A stretch of DNA of 64,000 bases from Polyangium spumosum (GCF_009649845.1 NZ_WJIE01000008.1:62001-126000); one strand, 5' to 3'. Positions 38,061 through 46,989 are shown, numbered from the stretch's first letter. Notes: generated by a model not told the origin, from the sequence alone. Numbers and translations: made by a program.

Positions 38061-39440
38061 ATGTCCAGAACCGCCACCGATCGCCCCGCCGCCGTGCTCG
38101 TCGCGGTCCAGCTCTCCACCGTCGCCGACGTGGATCACGAGGCCGACATGGCCGAGCTCGGCAGGCTCGTGAACACGCTCGGCTACGACATCGTCGCGAC
38201 GGTGTCGCAGCGCCGCTCGCACGTCTCGAAGGGCGCCGTGCTCGGGGAAGGGAAGCTCCGCGCCCTCGCCGAGATCACCGGCGGGCCCGGCCCCGCGGGC
38301 ATGCGCTTCAGGAAGCCGGGCACGAAGCGCGACGACGACGCGGACGAGCACGACGAGGCGCCCGAGAGCGTCGAAGGCGAGGACGACGCGGACGACGACG
38401 CCGGCTCCGTCGTCGCGACGAAACCCCCCACGCTCGTCGTCGTCGATCACGACCTCACGCCGAGCCAGCTCCGCAACCTGGAGAAGTGCACGGGCCTCGA
38501 GGTCCTCGATCGCAGCGGCGTGATCATCGAGATCTTCCACCGCCACGCGCGCAGCCGCGAGGCGCGGCTCGAGGTCGAGATCGCGCGCCTCAACTACGTC
38601 GCGCCCCGCATGCGCGAGTCGAGCGCCGGCGGCGACAGGCAACGCGGCCGCGGCGCGGGCGAGAGCCAGCTCGAGCTCGACCGGCGCAAGATCCGTGATC
38701 GGATCGCCGAGCTGCGCAAGGAGATCGACGGCATCCAGCGCGAGCAGGCCACGCGGCGCGCGCTGCGCCAGAACGCCCGCCGCGTCGCGCTCGTGGGTTA
38801 CACGAACGCGGGCAAGTCCTCGCTCATGCGCGCGCTCACGGGCAGCGACGTCTACGTGATGGACAAGCTCTTCGCGACGCTCGACACCACGGTGCGCGCG
38901 CTGCACCCCGAGGTGAAGCCGCGGATCCTCGTGTCCGACACCGTCGGCTTCATCAAGAAGCTGCCGCACGACCTCGTGGCCTCCTTCCGCTCCACGCTCG
39001 ACGAGGCGCTCGAGGCCTCGCTCCTGCTCTACGTGGCCGACGCCTCGGACCCGACCTTCCGCAGCCAGCTCGACGTGACCCGCTCGACGCTCGCGGAGAT
39101 CGGCGCGGAGGGCGTGCCCTACAAGCTCGTGCTGAACAAGATCGATCGGATCTCCGACGAGGAGCGGCTGATCCTCTCGCGCGAGTTCCCCGAGGCGATC
39201 CTGCTCTCGGCCAAGGATCCCGCGGACGTCGCGCGCCTTCGGCTCGTCCTCGTCGACTTCTTCGACGCGCTCATGGTCCCCGGCGAGCTCGTCGTGCCGT
39301 ACACGAAGCAGGCCCTCGTCAGCGAGGTCTACGAGCACGCGAAGGTCCTCTCCGAGACCTACGACGAGGCCGGCGCGCACCTCGTGCTCCGCGCCGAGCC
39401 CGCCGCGCTCGCGCGGCTCCAGAGCTTGATCACGCGATGA
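38061..39440 (+). CDS. hflX: Ribosome-associated GTPase HflX
   Basis: A 459-residue HflX GTPase, which in other bacteria splits stalled ribosomes. The N-terminal domain has the signature VSQRRSHVSKGAVLGEGK and DLTPSQLRNLE; the GTPase motifs are GYTNAGKSSL (G1), SDTVGFIKKLPH (G3) and NKIDRI (G4). An acidic insert of about 45 residues (DDDADEHDEAPESVEGEDD and flanks, about 92-130) interrupts the N-terminal domain. Its last 4 bases overlap the next start (ATGA). Confidence 0.95.
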   Translation: MSRTATDRPAAVLVAVQLSTVADVDHEADMAELGRLVNTLGYDIVATVSQRRSHVSKGAVLGEGKLRALAEITGGPGPAGMRFRKPGTKRDDDADEHDEAPESVEGEDDADDDAGSVVATKPPTLVVVDHDLTPSQLRNLEKCTGLEVLDRSGVIIEIFHRHARSREARLEVEIARLNYVAPRMRESSAGGDRQRGRGAGESQLELDRRKIRDRIAELRKEIDGIQREQATRRALRQNARRVALVGYTNAGKSSLMRALTGSDVYVMDKLFATLDTTVRALHPEVKPRILVSDTVGFIKKLPHDLVASFRSTLDEALEASLLLYVADASDPTFRSQLDVTRSTLAEIGAEGVPYKLVLNKIDRISDEERLILSREFPEAILLSAKDPADVARLRLVLVDFFDALMVPGELVVPYTKQALVSEVYEHAKVLSETYDEAGAHLVLRAEPAALARLQSLITR

Positions 39441-40336
39441 CGCGAGCCATGCGCCAAGCCGATCCCGCCCGCCCGCGCCTCCACCTCGTCGACGCCACCT
39501 ACGAGCTCTTCCGCGCCTACTTCGCGCAGCCCTCCCGCAAGGCCCCCGACGGCCGCGAGGTCGGCGCCGTCCGCGGCTTGCTCTCGACGTTGATGGTCCT
39601 CACGCGGGACGCCACGCACCTCGCTTGCGCGACCGATCACGTCGTGACCTCCTTCCGCAACGACCTCTACGCCGGCTACAAGACCGGCGACGGCCTGCCG
39701 GAGGAGCTCACCTCGCAGTTCGCCCTCGCCGAGGACGCCATGCGCGCGCTCGGGCTCGTCGTCTGGCCCATGATCGAATTCGAGGCCGACGACGCGATCG
39801 CCGCCGCGGCGGCCCGCTTCTCGGAAGACGCGGGCCAGGTCTTGATCGCCTCGGTGGACAAGGACCTCGCGCAGTGTGTCGACGGCACGCGTATCGTCAT
39901 GCTCGACCGGAAAAACGACAACACCCTGCTCGACGAGGACGGCGTGACCCGGAAGTTCGGCGTCAAACCCGCCTCGATCCCGGATTTCCTCGCCCTCGTG
40001 GGGGACTCGGCCGATGGATATCCGGGCTTGCCGGGCTGGGGGGAGAAGTCGGCCTCGTCCGTGCTCTCCGTGTTTGGCTCGATCGAGCGTATCCCGCGCG
40101 AGGCTTCCGCGTGGGGCATCAAGGTGCGTGGCGCCGACAAGCTCGCCGCGACGCTCGCCGCGCGGGCCGACGACGCGCGCCTCTTCAAGCAGCTCGCCAC
40201 CCTCCGGACCGACGTGCCCTTGACCGAGGGCTTCGACGACCTCGCCTACCGCGGGGCGCGGCCCGAGCTCCGGGCGCTCTGCGACGCGCTCGGTTTGCCT
40301 GACCTCGTCAAACGCGTGACACGCTGGGCGCCTTGA
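39437..40336 (+). CDS. Stand-alone 5'-3' exonuclease domain (Pol I N-terminal type)
   Basis: A 299-residue FEN/5'-3' exonuclease. Metal-binding motifs are HLVDATYELF, EFEADDAIAAA and IASVDKDLAQCV, and the helix-3-turn-helix is VGDSADGYPGLPGWGEKSA. No polymerase domain is attached. Such proteins process flaps or RNA primers. The start overlaps the hflX stop, so they are co-translated. Confidence 0.88.
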   Translation: MTRAMRQADPARPRLHLVDATYELFRAYFAQPSRKAPDGREVGAVRGLLSTLMVLTRDATHLACATDHVVTSFRNDLYAGYKTGDGLPEELTSQFALAEDAMRALGLVVWPMIEFEADDAIAAAAARFSEDAGQVLIASVDKDLAQCVDGTRIVMLDRKNDNTLLDEDGVTRKFGVKPASIPDFLALVGDSADGYPGLPGWGEKSASSVLSVFGSIERIPREASAWGIKVRGADKLAATLAARADDARLFKQLATLRTDVPLTEGFDDLAYRGARPELRALCDALGLPDLVKRVTRWAP

Positions 40337-40439
40337 ACCGTGGGGGCCGTGACGGAGGCCGCTCGAATTTTGCGTGCCGTCCTGGCCGAGCCGTCGAGAA
40401 GATGCCCGCCGCCCCGCTGCTGGTGTAGAACCGGGGCCG

Positions 40440-43400
40440 GTGGAGTCCGGACTGGGGGGCACGTACGACGGTGGCGCTGGGGAGTTCCCCGATGGGCCCG
40501 AGTCTCTTGCCGGCGATGACAGGCAGACGCTCGTCATCATCGGCAACGGGATGGTGAGCTATCGGCTCTGCCAGAAGCTCGTCGAGAACGGCGTCAACCA
40601 ATCGATCCGCATCGTCGTCTTCGGCGAGGAGCGCTTCCCCGCCTACGACCGCGTCCACCTCACCGACATCTTCGGCGGGCGCGACGGCGAGAGCCTGATC
40701 CTCGCGGAGGAGGACTGGTACGAGTCCCACGGCATCGACCTCTTCCTCGACGACCCGGTCGTCTACGTCGACCGCGAGCGCAGCTACGTCCAGTCGTACT
40801 CGGGCCGCCGCGTCCCCTACAACCGCCTCGTCTTCGCCACGGGCTCCGAGCCCTTCGTGCCGCCCATCGAGGGCATCCGCGTCGAGACCGACGACGGCAC
40901 CAAGCACATCCGCCCGGGCGTCTACGTCTACCGGACCTTCGACGACGTCTACAACATCGAGTCACACGTCGAGGGCTCGCTGCGCGTCGCCGTGATCGGC
41001 GGCGGCTTGCTCGGCCTCGAGGCGGCGAAGGCGATCTACGACCTCGGCCGGCGGCTGCACCCGATCGAGGTCCAGGTCATCGAGGTCGCGCCGGGCTTGA
41101 TGCCGCGGCAGCTCGACGCGCAGGGCGCCGCGGCGCTCAAGGAGAAGATCGAGGAGCTCGGCGTCAAGGTCCAGGTCGGCAAGAAGATCAAGGCCGTGCT
41201 CTCGGCGAAGGAGCACTTCGCCTCGAAGAAGAGGGCCGAAAAGGCGGCCTCGAAGGCGGCGTGGCGGCAGGCGAGGGAGGCGGAGCGGCAGGCGAAGAGA
41301 CAAGCGAGGCAGGCCCTCATGGCGCTCTCGCCCGGCGAGCTCGCCCCCGGCAACGCCGGCCCCTACCGCTTCACCCAGCCGCGCGGCGACGTCGACGAGG
41401 AGACGCCGGAGGAGCCCGAGCAAGAGCCGGAGGAAGAGGACCTCGCGTCGTCCGAGGACGAGGTCGAGGAAGAAGAGGAGGCGTTCGAGGACGAGGAAGA
41501 GCGCCTCGTGATGCTCTTCGACGACGGCACGATCCTCGCCGTCGACATGATCATCGTCTCCACCGGCATCCGCCCGCGTGGCGAGATCGCGAAGGCCGCG
41601 GGCCTGAACTGCGCGGCGAACGGGGGGATCCTCGTCGACGATCGGCTCCAGACCTCGGACGAGCAGATCTTCGCGATCGGCGAGTGCGCCTGCCACAACG
41701 GCATGACGTATGGCCTCGTCGCGCCGGGTTACCAGATGGTCGACGTGCTGGTCGCGAACCTGCTCGGCGAGGACGCGGAGTTCAAGGGCGCCGATCAGTC
41801 CGCGAAGCTGAAGCTGCTCGGGGTCACGGTCGCGGCGCTCGGCGAGTACGACGGCGACACGAAGCCGCTCTCGTCGGCGCTCCGGTACACGACCGGCGGC
41901 GTCTATCGCAAGCTCGTCACGCGCCAGGGCAAGCTCATCGGCGCGGTCACCGTGGGCGACTGGGAGAACCTCGATCGCATCCGCGACGCGCTCGTCGCGC
42001 CCGTGCCGATGTCGTTCTTCGACATGCGGCGCTTCCGCTCGACGGGCAACCTCTTCGCGAAGGAGGAGTCGAAGAGCATCACCGAGTGGGCCGACGACGC
42101 GGTCGTCTGCGGCTGCATGCGCGTCACGCGTGGCGCGCTCAGCCTGGCGATCGTCGAGGGCTGCGGGACGATGCAGGCGCTCTGCAGCAAGACGGGCGCG
42201 GGCACGGTCTGCGGCTCGTGCAAGCCGCTCATCGCGGAGCTGCTCGGCGTCGACGAGAACGCGCAGGTCCCCGTGGCGGTGCCCGTCTCCTCGGTGCGTA
42301 TGGGCGAGCGCCCGACCTTGCGGGAGCGAGCGCCCACGTCGCGCCGCTCGATGACCCCCGCGCCGGCCTCGCAGCGCCGCTCGACGTTGCCGGGTGTCTC
42401 GCGCTCCTCGACGCTGATGAACATCGTGATGCCGGGCAGCTTGCCGCCGTCGACCGGCGGGCGCGCGCGGCGCAAGACGCTCACGCAGATCGACCTCACG
42501 GCCGGGCTCGCGGATTTCAGCGCCGAGGCGCCGGCCGCCTTTGCCCCCGAGGCCATCATGCGCGAGACGGACGCGGCGCCGATCAGCAGCCGTCGCCCGC
42601 CGTCCTCGCGCCCGCCTGGCAGCCTCAAGCCGCGCCCCTCGTCGCGCCCGCCTGTGCCCACGCAGGCCGAGCTCGAGGCGGCGATCCGCGCGCTCGCGCC
42701 CCCGGCGTTACCCGAGGACGAGGCCGAGGTGGGCCTCTCGTCCGATCGTTCGCCGGCGTTGCTCTCCGAGGAGCCGGCGCGCGAGGCCATGGACCTGCAG
42801 ATCACGCCGCTGCCTCCCTTGCCGACGTTCCTGGACGAGTCCACGAGCTCTGACGACGTCGAGGGCGCGGACGAGGACGACGACGCGTACGAGGAGGAGG
42901 CGGAGGCCGCGTTCAAGGCGCTCGACGAGGGCGACTACGACTACGGCTACGTGCAGGCGCGGCGGAGCTGGGTGCCGCCGAAGCGGCATGGTTTGCTCCC
43001 GCCCGAGGGGCGCCCGTCCCTGCCAGACATCATCCTGCCGCGCATCAAGGGACCGCCGCCGCCCGAGTCGGGGCTCCGGCCTCTCCTCGTCGCTTCGATG
43101 GGCGCGTTCCTCCTCTCGGTGGTGGCGGTCGCGGCGCGGCCGATCCCGGTGCCTGCGACGATGGCGGGCCGGCTCGGCCCTGCTCGTCTGCTCACGGACG
43201 ACACGCTGAAGCAGATCTCGGGCTACGTGCTCCTGGGGCTCTGCGTGCTCAGCCTGGTGCTCTCGCTGCGCAAGCGCTGGCGGCGGTTCACGTGGCTCGA
43301 CGTGCCCGTGTTCCGTGCGATCCACGGGGTGATCGGGGCCTCGACGTTGCTCGCGCTCGTGGCGCACACGGGCCTTCGGCTCGGCCACAAGTTCAACCTC

Positions 43401-43592
43401 ATCCTGTCGGTCGATTTCCTTCTGGTCTGCGTGCTCGGCGCGGTGGCCGGCGTGGTCACGGCGATCTCGAACCGCTGGAGCCCGATGAAGGCGCGCGACA
43501 GGCGCCTCTCCACGTCACGCGCGCACCTCTGGGCGTTCTGGCCGCTGCCGGTGCTGGTCGCGTTGCACGTGGTGCAGGTCTACTACTACTGA
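40440..43592 (+). CDS. NirB-like flavoprotein fused to a [2Fe-2S] BFD domain and a haem-type membrane domain
   Basis: A protein of about 1050 residues. Residues 30-540 form a NirB/nitrite-reductase-large-subunit-like FAD/NAD(P)H oxidoreductase (IIGNGMVSYRLC, VIGGGLLGLEAAKA, IFAIGECACHNG). This is interrupted at about 258-353 by a Lys/Arg/Ala-rich helix followed by a strongly acidic stretch. A BFD-like [2Fe-2S] domain has four Cys in CGC (about 556) and CSKTGAGTVCGSC (about 581-594). A long Pro/Ser/Arg, then acidic linker (about 610-875) leads to about five membrane helices with His in FRAIHG, LVAHTGLRLGH, RAHLW and ALHVV, suggestive of haem b binding as in ferric reductases. It may pass electrons from NAD(P)H to a membrane acceptor. 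The start is uncertain (GTG 40440 or 40374). Confidence 0.7.
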   Translation: MESGLGGTYDGGAGEFPDGPESLAGDDRQTLVIIGNGMVSYRLCQKLVENGVNQSIRIVVFGEERFPAYDRVHLTDIFGGRDGESLILAEEDWYESHGIDLFLDDPVVYVDRERSYVQSYSGRRVPYNRLVFATGSEPFVPPIEGIRVETDDGTKHIRPGVYVYRTFDDVYNIESHVEGSLRVAVIGGGLLGLEAAKAIYDLGRRLHPIEVQVIEVAPGLMPRQLDAQGAAALKEKIEELGVKVQVGKKIKAVLSAKEHFASKKRAEKAASKAAWRQAREAERQAKRQARQALMALSPGELAPGNAGPYRFTQPRGDVDEETPEEPEQEPEEEDLASSEDEVEEEEEAFEDEEERLVMLFDDGTILAVDMIIVSTGIRPRGEIAKAAGLNCAANGGILVDDRLQTSDEQIFAIGECACHNGMTYGLVAPGYQMVDVLVANLLGEDAEFKGADQSAKLKLLGVTVAALGEYDGDTKPLSSALRYTTGGVYRKLVTRQGKLIGAVTVGDWENLDRIRDALVAPVPMSFFDMRRFRSTGNLFAKEESKSITEWADDAVVCGCMRVTRGALSLAIVEGCGTMQALCSKTGAGTVCGSCKPLIAELLGVDENAQVPVAVPVSSVRMGERPTLRERAPTSRRSMTPAPASQRRSTLPGVSRSSTLMNIVMPGSLPPSTGGRARRKTLTQIDLTAGLADFSAEAPAAFAPEAIMRETDAAPISSRRPPSSRPPGSLKPRPSSRPPVPTQAELEAAIRALAPPALPEDEAEVGLSSDRSPALLSEEPAREAMDLQITPLPPLPTFLDESTSSDDVEGADEDDDAYEEEAEAAFKALDEGDYDYGYVQARRSWVPPKRHGLLPPEGRPSLPDIILPRIKGPPPPESGLRPLLVASMGAFLLSVVAVAARPIPVPATMAGRLGPARLLTDDTLKQISGYVLLGLCVLSLVLSLRKRWRRFTWLDVPVFRAIHGVIGASTLLALVAHTGLRLGHKFNLILSVDFLLVCVLGAVAGVVTAISNRWSPMKARDRRLSTSRAHLWAFWPLPVLVALHVVQVYYY

Positions 43593-43613
43593 CCCGACTC
43601 GTATCGGAGGCGG

Positions 43614-44342
43614 TCAGAGCTCGACGAGTTGTCGTTCGAGTTGATGCGGAAGGTCCCGAAGCTGTGTCGCGCAGCGGCAGCGATATTCGGCGGTTACCTG
43701 CTCTGGAACACCGAGATAACGCCTCATACGCTCTTCGAGATCTCTGACGGCCCTCTTCAATATCTCCGCTTCTGTTCGAGCCCTGTCGTCGTCGGAACGC
43801 TCGAGTCGATTTGCGAGGCGTATGAGGGTGATTCGCCTCTCCAGGTGAGAATGAATGAATTGCCGGCGCGCTTTTCGTTTCCGGACCTTGCGCTCGTCGT
43901 TGATGTCGTAGACGATTTCCGCGTACGTGCCCCTTTCGGTCCTCGGCACGAGCCTGTCACCGACCACCTCGAAGTGGTCAGCCCATGCGTCGACTGTCGG
44001 GTCGAGGAGCGGAGTACCGTGTTCGTCGTGAAGGGGCGTGTTGGAGCGCGCCCTGTTGCAGAACCAACAGGCGTAGAGAAGGTTCTCGTACACGTTTGCG
44101 AGATTCCGGTCCACGCTTTGCGGAGTGCAGTGCTCGACGGTCATCTGGTGCGGCGTTTCCTCGACACCGCGCTCCGTGAGATCACCCTCGTGCAGTAGAC
44201 ATAGCGCGCACGTGAAACCGAAATCCCAGCGAAGACAAGGCACGTATGCTCGATACCCGCCCTGCCAATCGGCCTTCTTCGGAGCGTGAGCCCGCTCGAA
44301 AGGTCTAGTCGGTGGTTGTGTCGTCGGCGGGAGTACCTTCAT
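43614..44342 (-). CDS. HNH endonuclease family protein
   Basis: A 242-residue protein. The HNH/treble-clef elements are TCALCLLHEGD, MTVEHCTPQS and NVYENLLYACWFCNRARS, giving two CxxC zinc pairs and the catalytic His-Asn-His/Asn order. The C-terminal 120 residues are a basic helical region (RKVRKRKARRQFIHSHLERR). It is the last gene of a four-gene minus-strand cassette and overlaps the preceding gene by 38 bp. Codon use is visibly less G/C-biased than in neighbours, suggesting transfer. Target unknown. Confidence 0.8.
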   Translation of the reverse strand: MKVLPPTTQPPTRPFERAHAPKKADWQGGYRAYVPCLRWDFGFTCALCLLHEGDLTERGVEETPHQMTVEHCTPQSVDRNLANVYENLLYACWFCNRARSNTPLHDEHGTPLLDPTVDAWADHFEVVGDRLVPRTERGTYAEIVYDINDERKVRKRKARRQFIHSHLERRITLIRLANRLERSDDDRARTEAEILKRAVRDLEERMRRYLGVPEQVTAEYRCRCATQLRDLPHQLERQLVEL

Positions 44343-44688
44343 AGTATTCGACGAGCTTCATGGCTCGCTGAACGAGCTCCGAGTCTTCGTAGGCGGTTGC
44401 TGCATGCTCTGGACTGCATTCCGTCTCGCTCCGATCCGCATATTCGATCTGGAGCTGACGTCGCCGTGCGATGGCAGCCTCGAGTTTTGCCTTTACCTCC
44501 GCGTCCTTCGGGCGCGCGTTCCGCTCATGCAAGAGCGCTGCGACTTCGTCATGCATGGCGTTGATCTGTCGTTCCAGCTCATCGAGCGAGGGGAGAGCTT
44601 TTCCGACCTGTGGCTGTTTACGATGCCAGGTCGCTCGGTGAATGCTCTTCCCTCGCCGCTTCTCGAGTTTTTGCGCAGCCAGACCCAT
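44305..44688 (-). CDS. Small coiled-coil protein of the ATPase/HNH cassette
   Basis: A 127-residue protein I do not recognise. A basic N-terminus (QKLEKRRGKSIHRATWHRK) is followed by a coiled coil (LDELERQINAMHDEVAALLHERN, KAKLEAAIARRRQLQIEYADR) and an acidic tail. The start ATG at 44688 has GGGAGG ending 5 nt upstream, placed within the end of the ATPase gene. Its 3' end overlaps the HNH gene by 38 bp. It may bridge ATPase and nuclease (inference). Confidence 0.75.
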   Translation of the reverse strand: MGLAAQKLEKRRGKSIHRATWHRKQPQVGKALPSLDELERQINAMHDEVAALLHERNARPKDAEVKAKLEAAIARRRQLQIEYADRSETECSPEHAATAYEDSELVQRAMKLVEYYEGTPADDTTTD

Positions 44689-44690
44689 GG

Positions 44691-45686
44691 TCACCTCCCG
44701 AGTCTCAACGTTTCGACGAGGTCGTGCGGAACGTGGGCCATGTCGACATCGCCCTCCCAGAATACGTTGGCGAGCGTGGGGACATGATCGACGAAAGCAA
44801 TTGTCTCCTCGATGCCCGCAAGGCTCGAGATCGATCCGAGTCGACTGCGAGCGAGCGCTCGCACGGCGTTTGGCGCTCGAACCCGGCGGTTGACGACGGG
44901 CTTCAAGTTCGGAACGATATCGTGGTGGCGGGCGATGTACTCGAGCGCGGGCACGAGATCGTTGGTATCACAGCTTGTGACCAGGAAGGGATTCGGCTCC
45001 CAGCGTACGCCGCCCATGGATGGGTAGTCGTTGGGCAGCTTCTTCGTCGGTTCGAGCAACATCGAGACGAGATCCAGGACTTCGTGAGGAAATCCCCAGA
45101 CGCCAGTCGGTAGATCCAGGACGACGTCGGTCAACGATGGAATCTGGGAGGGCAGTGCTCCCAGGGTCCGAAGGAGCGCGCGAGCCCAGTCGAACTCCTC
45201 GCCGTAAAACCACGCTGCGCTCTCGACCACGTCGTCGTAGGTCGACGAAGAGGGCAGGTACAAGACACCATCCTCACGCTGGTGCTTCCACACCAAGGCA
45301 TCCACTCGCGCGGCGTGCTCGTAACCGAATGCGTGGTTGAGTACGTCGTTCACGAAGGGCGGTGGATGAGGGAAGTACCTCCAGCGCTCTTCTGTCTGCA
45401 TCGCCGTGCGCCGTGCCGCTCGCAGCGCTCTCGTTTCGTTGACGGAGAAGAACCTTCCCGTCGGCAACGCGTCCAGGTCGAGAGAGCCATCCGTCTGGAG
45501 CGTGACGTCTGGCGCGCGCAGCTCCAGACCGTCCGCGAGGGACGTTCCCAGCAGATCGCAGTCGATGAGCAAGGGGACGCGGCCCAGACCGCAGAGCAGC
45601 TTGGCGCAGACGGTGGCCAGGGTCGACTTGCCGACGCCGCCCTTGACGGAGCAGAAGACGTGCAGGCGGATCGAGCGATCCGTCAC
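44691..45686 (-). CDS. ParA/MinD-like (SIMIBI) ATPase
   Basis: A 331-residue P-loop ATPase. The deviant Walker A CSVKGGVGKSTLATV with its signature Lys is at about residues 12-26, the A' motif is PLLIDCDLLGTSLADGL, and a Walker B-like DVVLDLPTG lies near the middle. It is longer than typical plasmid ParA and has no ParB or chromosomal partition partner nearby. The start is GTG at 45686, overlapping the previous stop (GTGA) with GGAG 8-9 nt upstream. Second gene of the cassette; codon use differs from flanking genes. Confidence 0.82.
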   Translation of the reverse strand: MTDRSIRLHVFCSVKGGVGKSTLATVCAKLLCGLGRVPLLIDCDLLGTSLADGLELRAPDVTLQTDGSLDLDALPTGRFFSVNETRALRAARRTAMQTEERWRYFPHPPPFVNDVLNHAFGYEHAARVDALVWKHQREDGVLYLPSSSTYDDVVESAAWFYGEEFDWARALLRTLGALPSQIPSLTDVVLDLPTGVWGFPHEVLDLVSMLLEPTKKLPNDYPSMGGVRWEPNPFLVTSCDTNDLVPALEYIARHHDIVPNLKPVVNRRVRAPNAVRALARSRLGSISSLAGIEETIAFVDHVPTLANVFWEGDVDMAHVPHDLVETLRLGR

Positions 45687-45916
45687 GTGCTCTCCTTCTC
45701 GAGGCCAAAGAAGCCGAGCACCTCGCGCATGCGCGGATCATCCAGGAAGGGGGAGCGCTGCGCAAGTCCCAGGAGCACGGTGCGAGCGCGCACCGCGTCG
45801 ACGACCTGCACCTGATGCGCACGGCAGGCCGCGAGGATGACGTCGATCCAGCGGCCGAGCTGCGCCACGTACGCGTCGCCACACGGCGCCCTGGGGCCCC
45901 CTCGCCCCTCTTGCAT
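45683..45916 (-). CDS. Small helical protein, first gene of the ATPase/HNH cassette
   Basis: A 77-residue protein I do not recognise: an Arg/Gly-rich start, then helical residues (LGRWIDVILAACRAHQVQVV, ARTVLLGLAQRSPF) and FFGLEKEST at the end. The ATG at 45916 has AGGTGG about 6-11 nt upstream, and the stop overlaps the ATPase start (GTGA). The tandem repeat array begins only 10 bp upstream of this start, so the leader of the cassette lies in the repeats. The frame continues further upstream into the repeats but without support. Confidence 0.55.
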   Translation of the reverse strand: MQEGRGGPRAPCGDAYVAQLGRWIDVILAACRAHQVQVVDAVRARTVLLGLAQRSPFLDDPRMREVLGFFGLEKEST

Positions 45917-45926
45917 AGGCCCACCT

Positions 45927-46172
45927 GGGCACCCAAGGCGGCATCCTGCCACTTCGCACAGCGGCGACTCGGCTGCCCAGGTGGCGCCGTGCAACTTTAC
46001 ATAGCGCTCCCTGGCTGCCCAGGCGGCGTCATGCGACTTCGCACAGCGGTGACTTGGCTGCCCAGCTGGCGCCGTGCGACTTTACACAGCGCTTCCTGGC
46101 CGCCCAGGCGGCGTCATGCGACTTCGCTCGGGGGCAACTCGGCTGCCCTGGCGGGGCCTTGCAACGGCTCTT
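45927..46172. repeat. Alternating 42/43 bp imperfect tandem repeat array
   Basis: Six units start at 45927, 45971, 46013, 46056, 46098 and 46141. Each begins GGCTGCCCAGG(C/T)GGCG and contains TGC(A/G)ACTT. Two unit types alternate: one with GCCGTGC...TTTACA(C/T)AGCGC (units at 45971 and 46056, 42 bp) and one with GTCATGCGACTTCGC (units at 46013 and 46098, 43 bp), giving an 85 bp higher-order period. There are no unique spacers, so it is not CRISPR. Because 85 is not a multiple of 3, a conserved repeat peptide is unlikely. It lies between the cassette leader and the 3' end of the gene at 46172-46864. Confidence 0.88.
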
Positions 46173-46864
46173 CAGGGCGAGGGCTGCGTGGGCTCGTCGA
46201 CGATCACGGGCTTCGTGCGTTGTTGCTCGGCGAGGTCGTCGAAGATCTCGGGCATCATCGAGACTCTGTCGAGCGGGCGCAGCACGCCCTCGATGATCGA
46301 CTTCGTGGCCGTGTAGCGGCGCAACCAGGAGGCGCGGGCGCTGGCGACCTCCGGCGTCATCTGGTGCCGGTCGATACGCGCGCGCCGCACGCCTTCGTTC
46401 AGCGAGGACAGGGCGTCGCGCACCACGAGCAGGTCGGCCGACCAGGTCGCGTGCTCGGGCAGGCTCGCCTTGTATTTCTCGACGGCCGTACTCGCGTGAT
46501 TGAGCGCCGCGGCGAGCTTGACGGGGCGCCGCCGCAGGATGGTGGTCAGGGTCTCGCCCTGGAGGATGTCGTTCGCGATGGCGTCGCCGTTCGGGCGGGA
46601 TTCGGCGTACCGCACGAGCCGCCGCAGGAGGGTGCGCCCCGCGGCGACGACGTCCGCCTTTGATTCGTAGGTCACGATCTCGATCGCGCCCGCCTTTTCG
46701 AGCGCGGCCTTCATCGCGTCGGTCTCGCTCGCGAGGCGCGTCGCGGCGACCTTGATCATCGGATCGAGCTCCGGATCCAGCCCGACCACGAGCGCCAGGA
46801 TCTGCGAGACCGCGAACCCGCCATAAGCGATGGTCTCGTATTGGTCGATGTGCGTGTCCGCCAT
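46172..46864 (-). CDS. Helical protein of unknown function
   Basis: A 230-residue, mostly alpha-helical soluble protein with no recognised motif. Helices include AYGGFAVSQILALVVGLD, ATRLASETDAMKAALEKAG and ATWSADLLVVRDALSSLNEG. GC and codon use match the chromosomal background rather than the adjacent cassette. Its 3' end runs up to the last repeat unit. Confidence 0.7.
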   Translation of the reverse strand: MADTHIDQYETIAYGGFAVSQILALVVGLDPELDPMIKVAATRLASETDAMKAALEKAGAIEIVTYESKADVVAAGRTLLRRLVRYAESRPNGDAIANDILQGETLTTILRRRPVKLAAALNHASTAVEKYKASLPEHATWSADLLVVRDALSSLNEGVRRARIDRHQMTPEVASARASWLRRYTATKSIIEGVLRPLDRVSMMPEIFDDLAEQQRTKPVIVDEPTQPSP

Positions 46865-46989
46865 GGCGCGCAGTGTCGGCCAGCTCTCGATCCCTGGTCA
46901 AGAGGGATCGAAGCGACCGGGACGCTTTGTCGCGTCCTCCGGTACTCTCCCGCCACGCGGGCGCGTGACGCGTCCGATGCGAGGTGTTC

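Noticed and set aside
45927-46172. CRISPR or TIGR-like guide array
   Set aside because: The units differ only by scattered substitutions, with no unique spacers, and there is no Cas or Nop-domain protein in the window.
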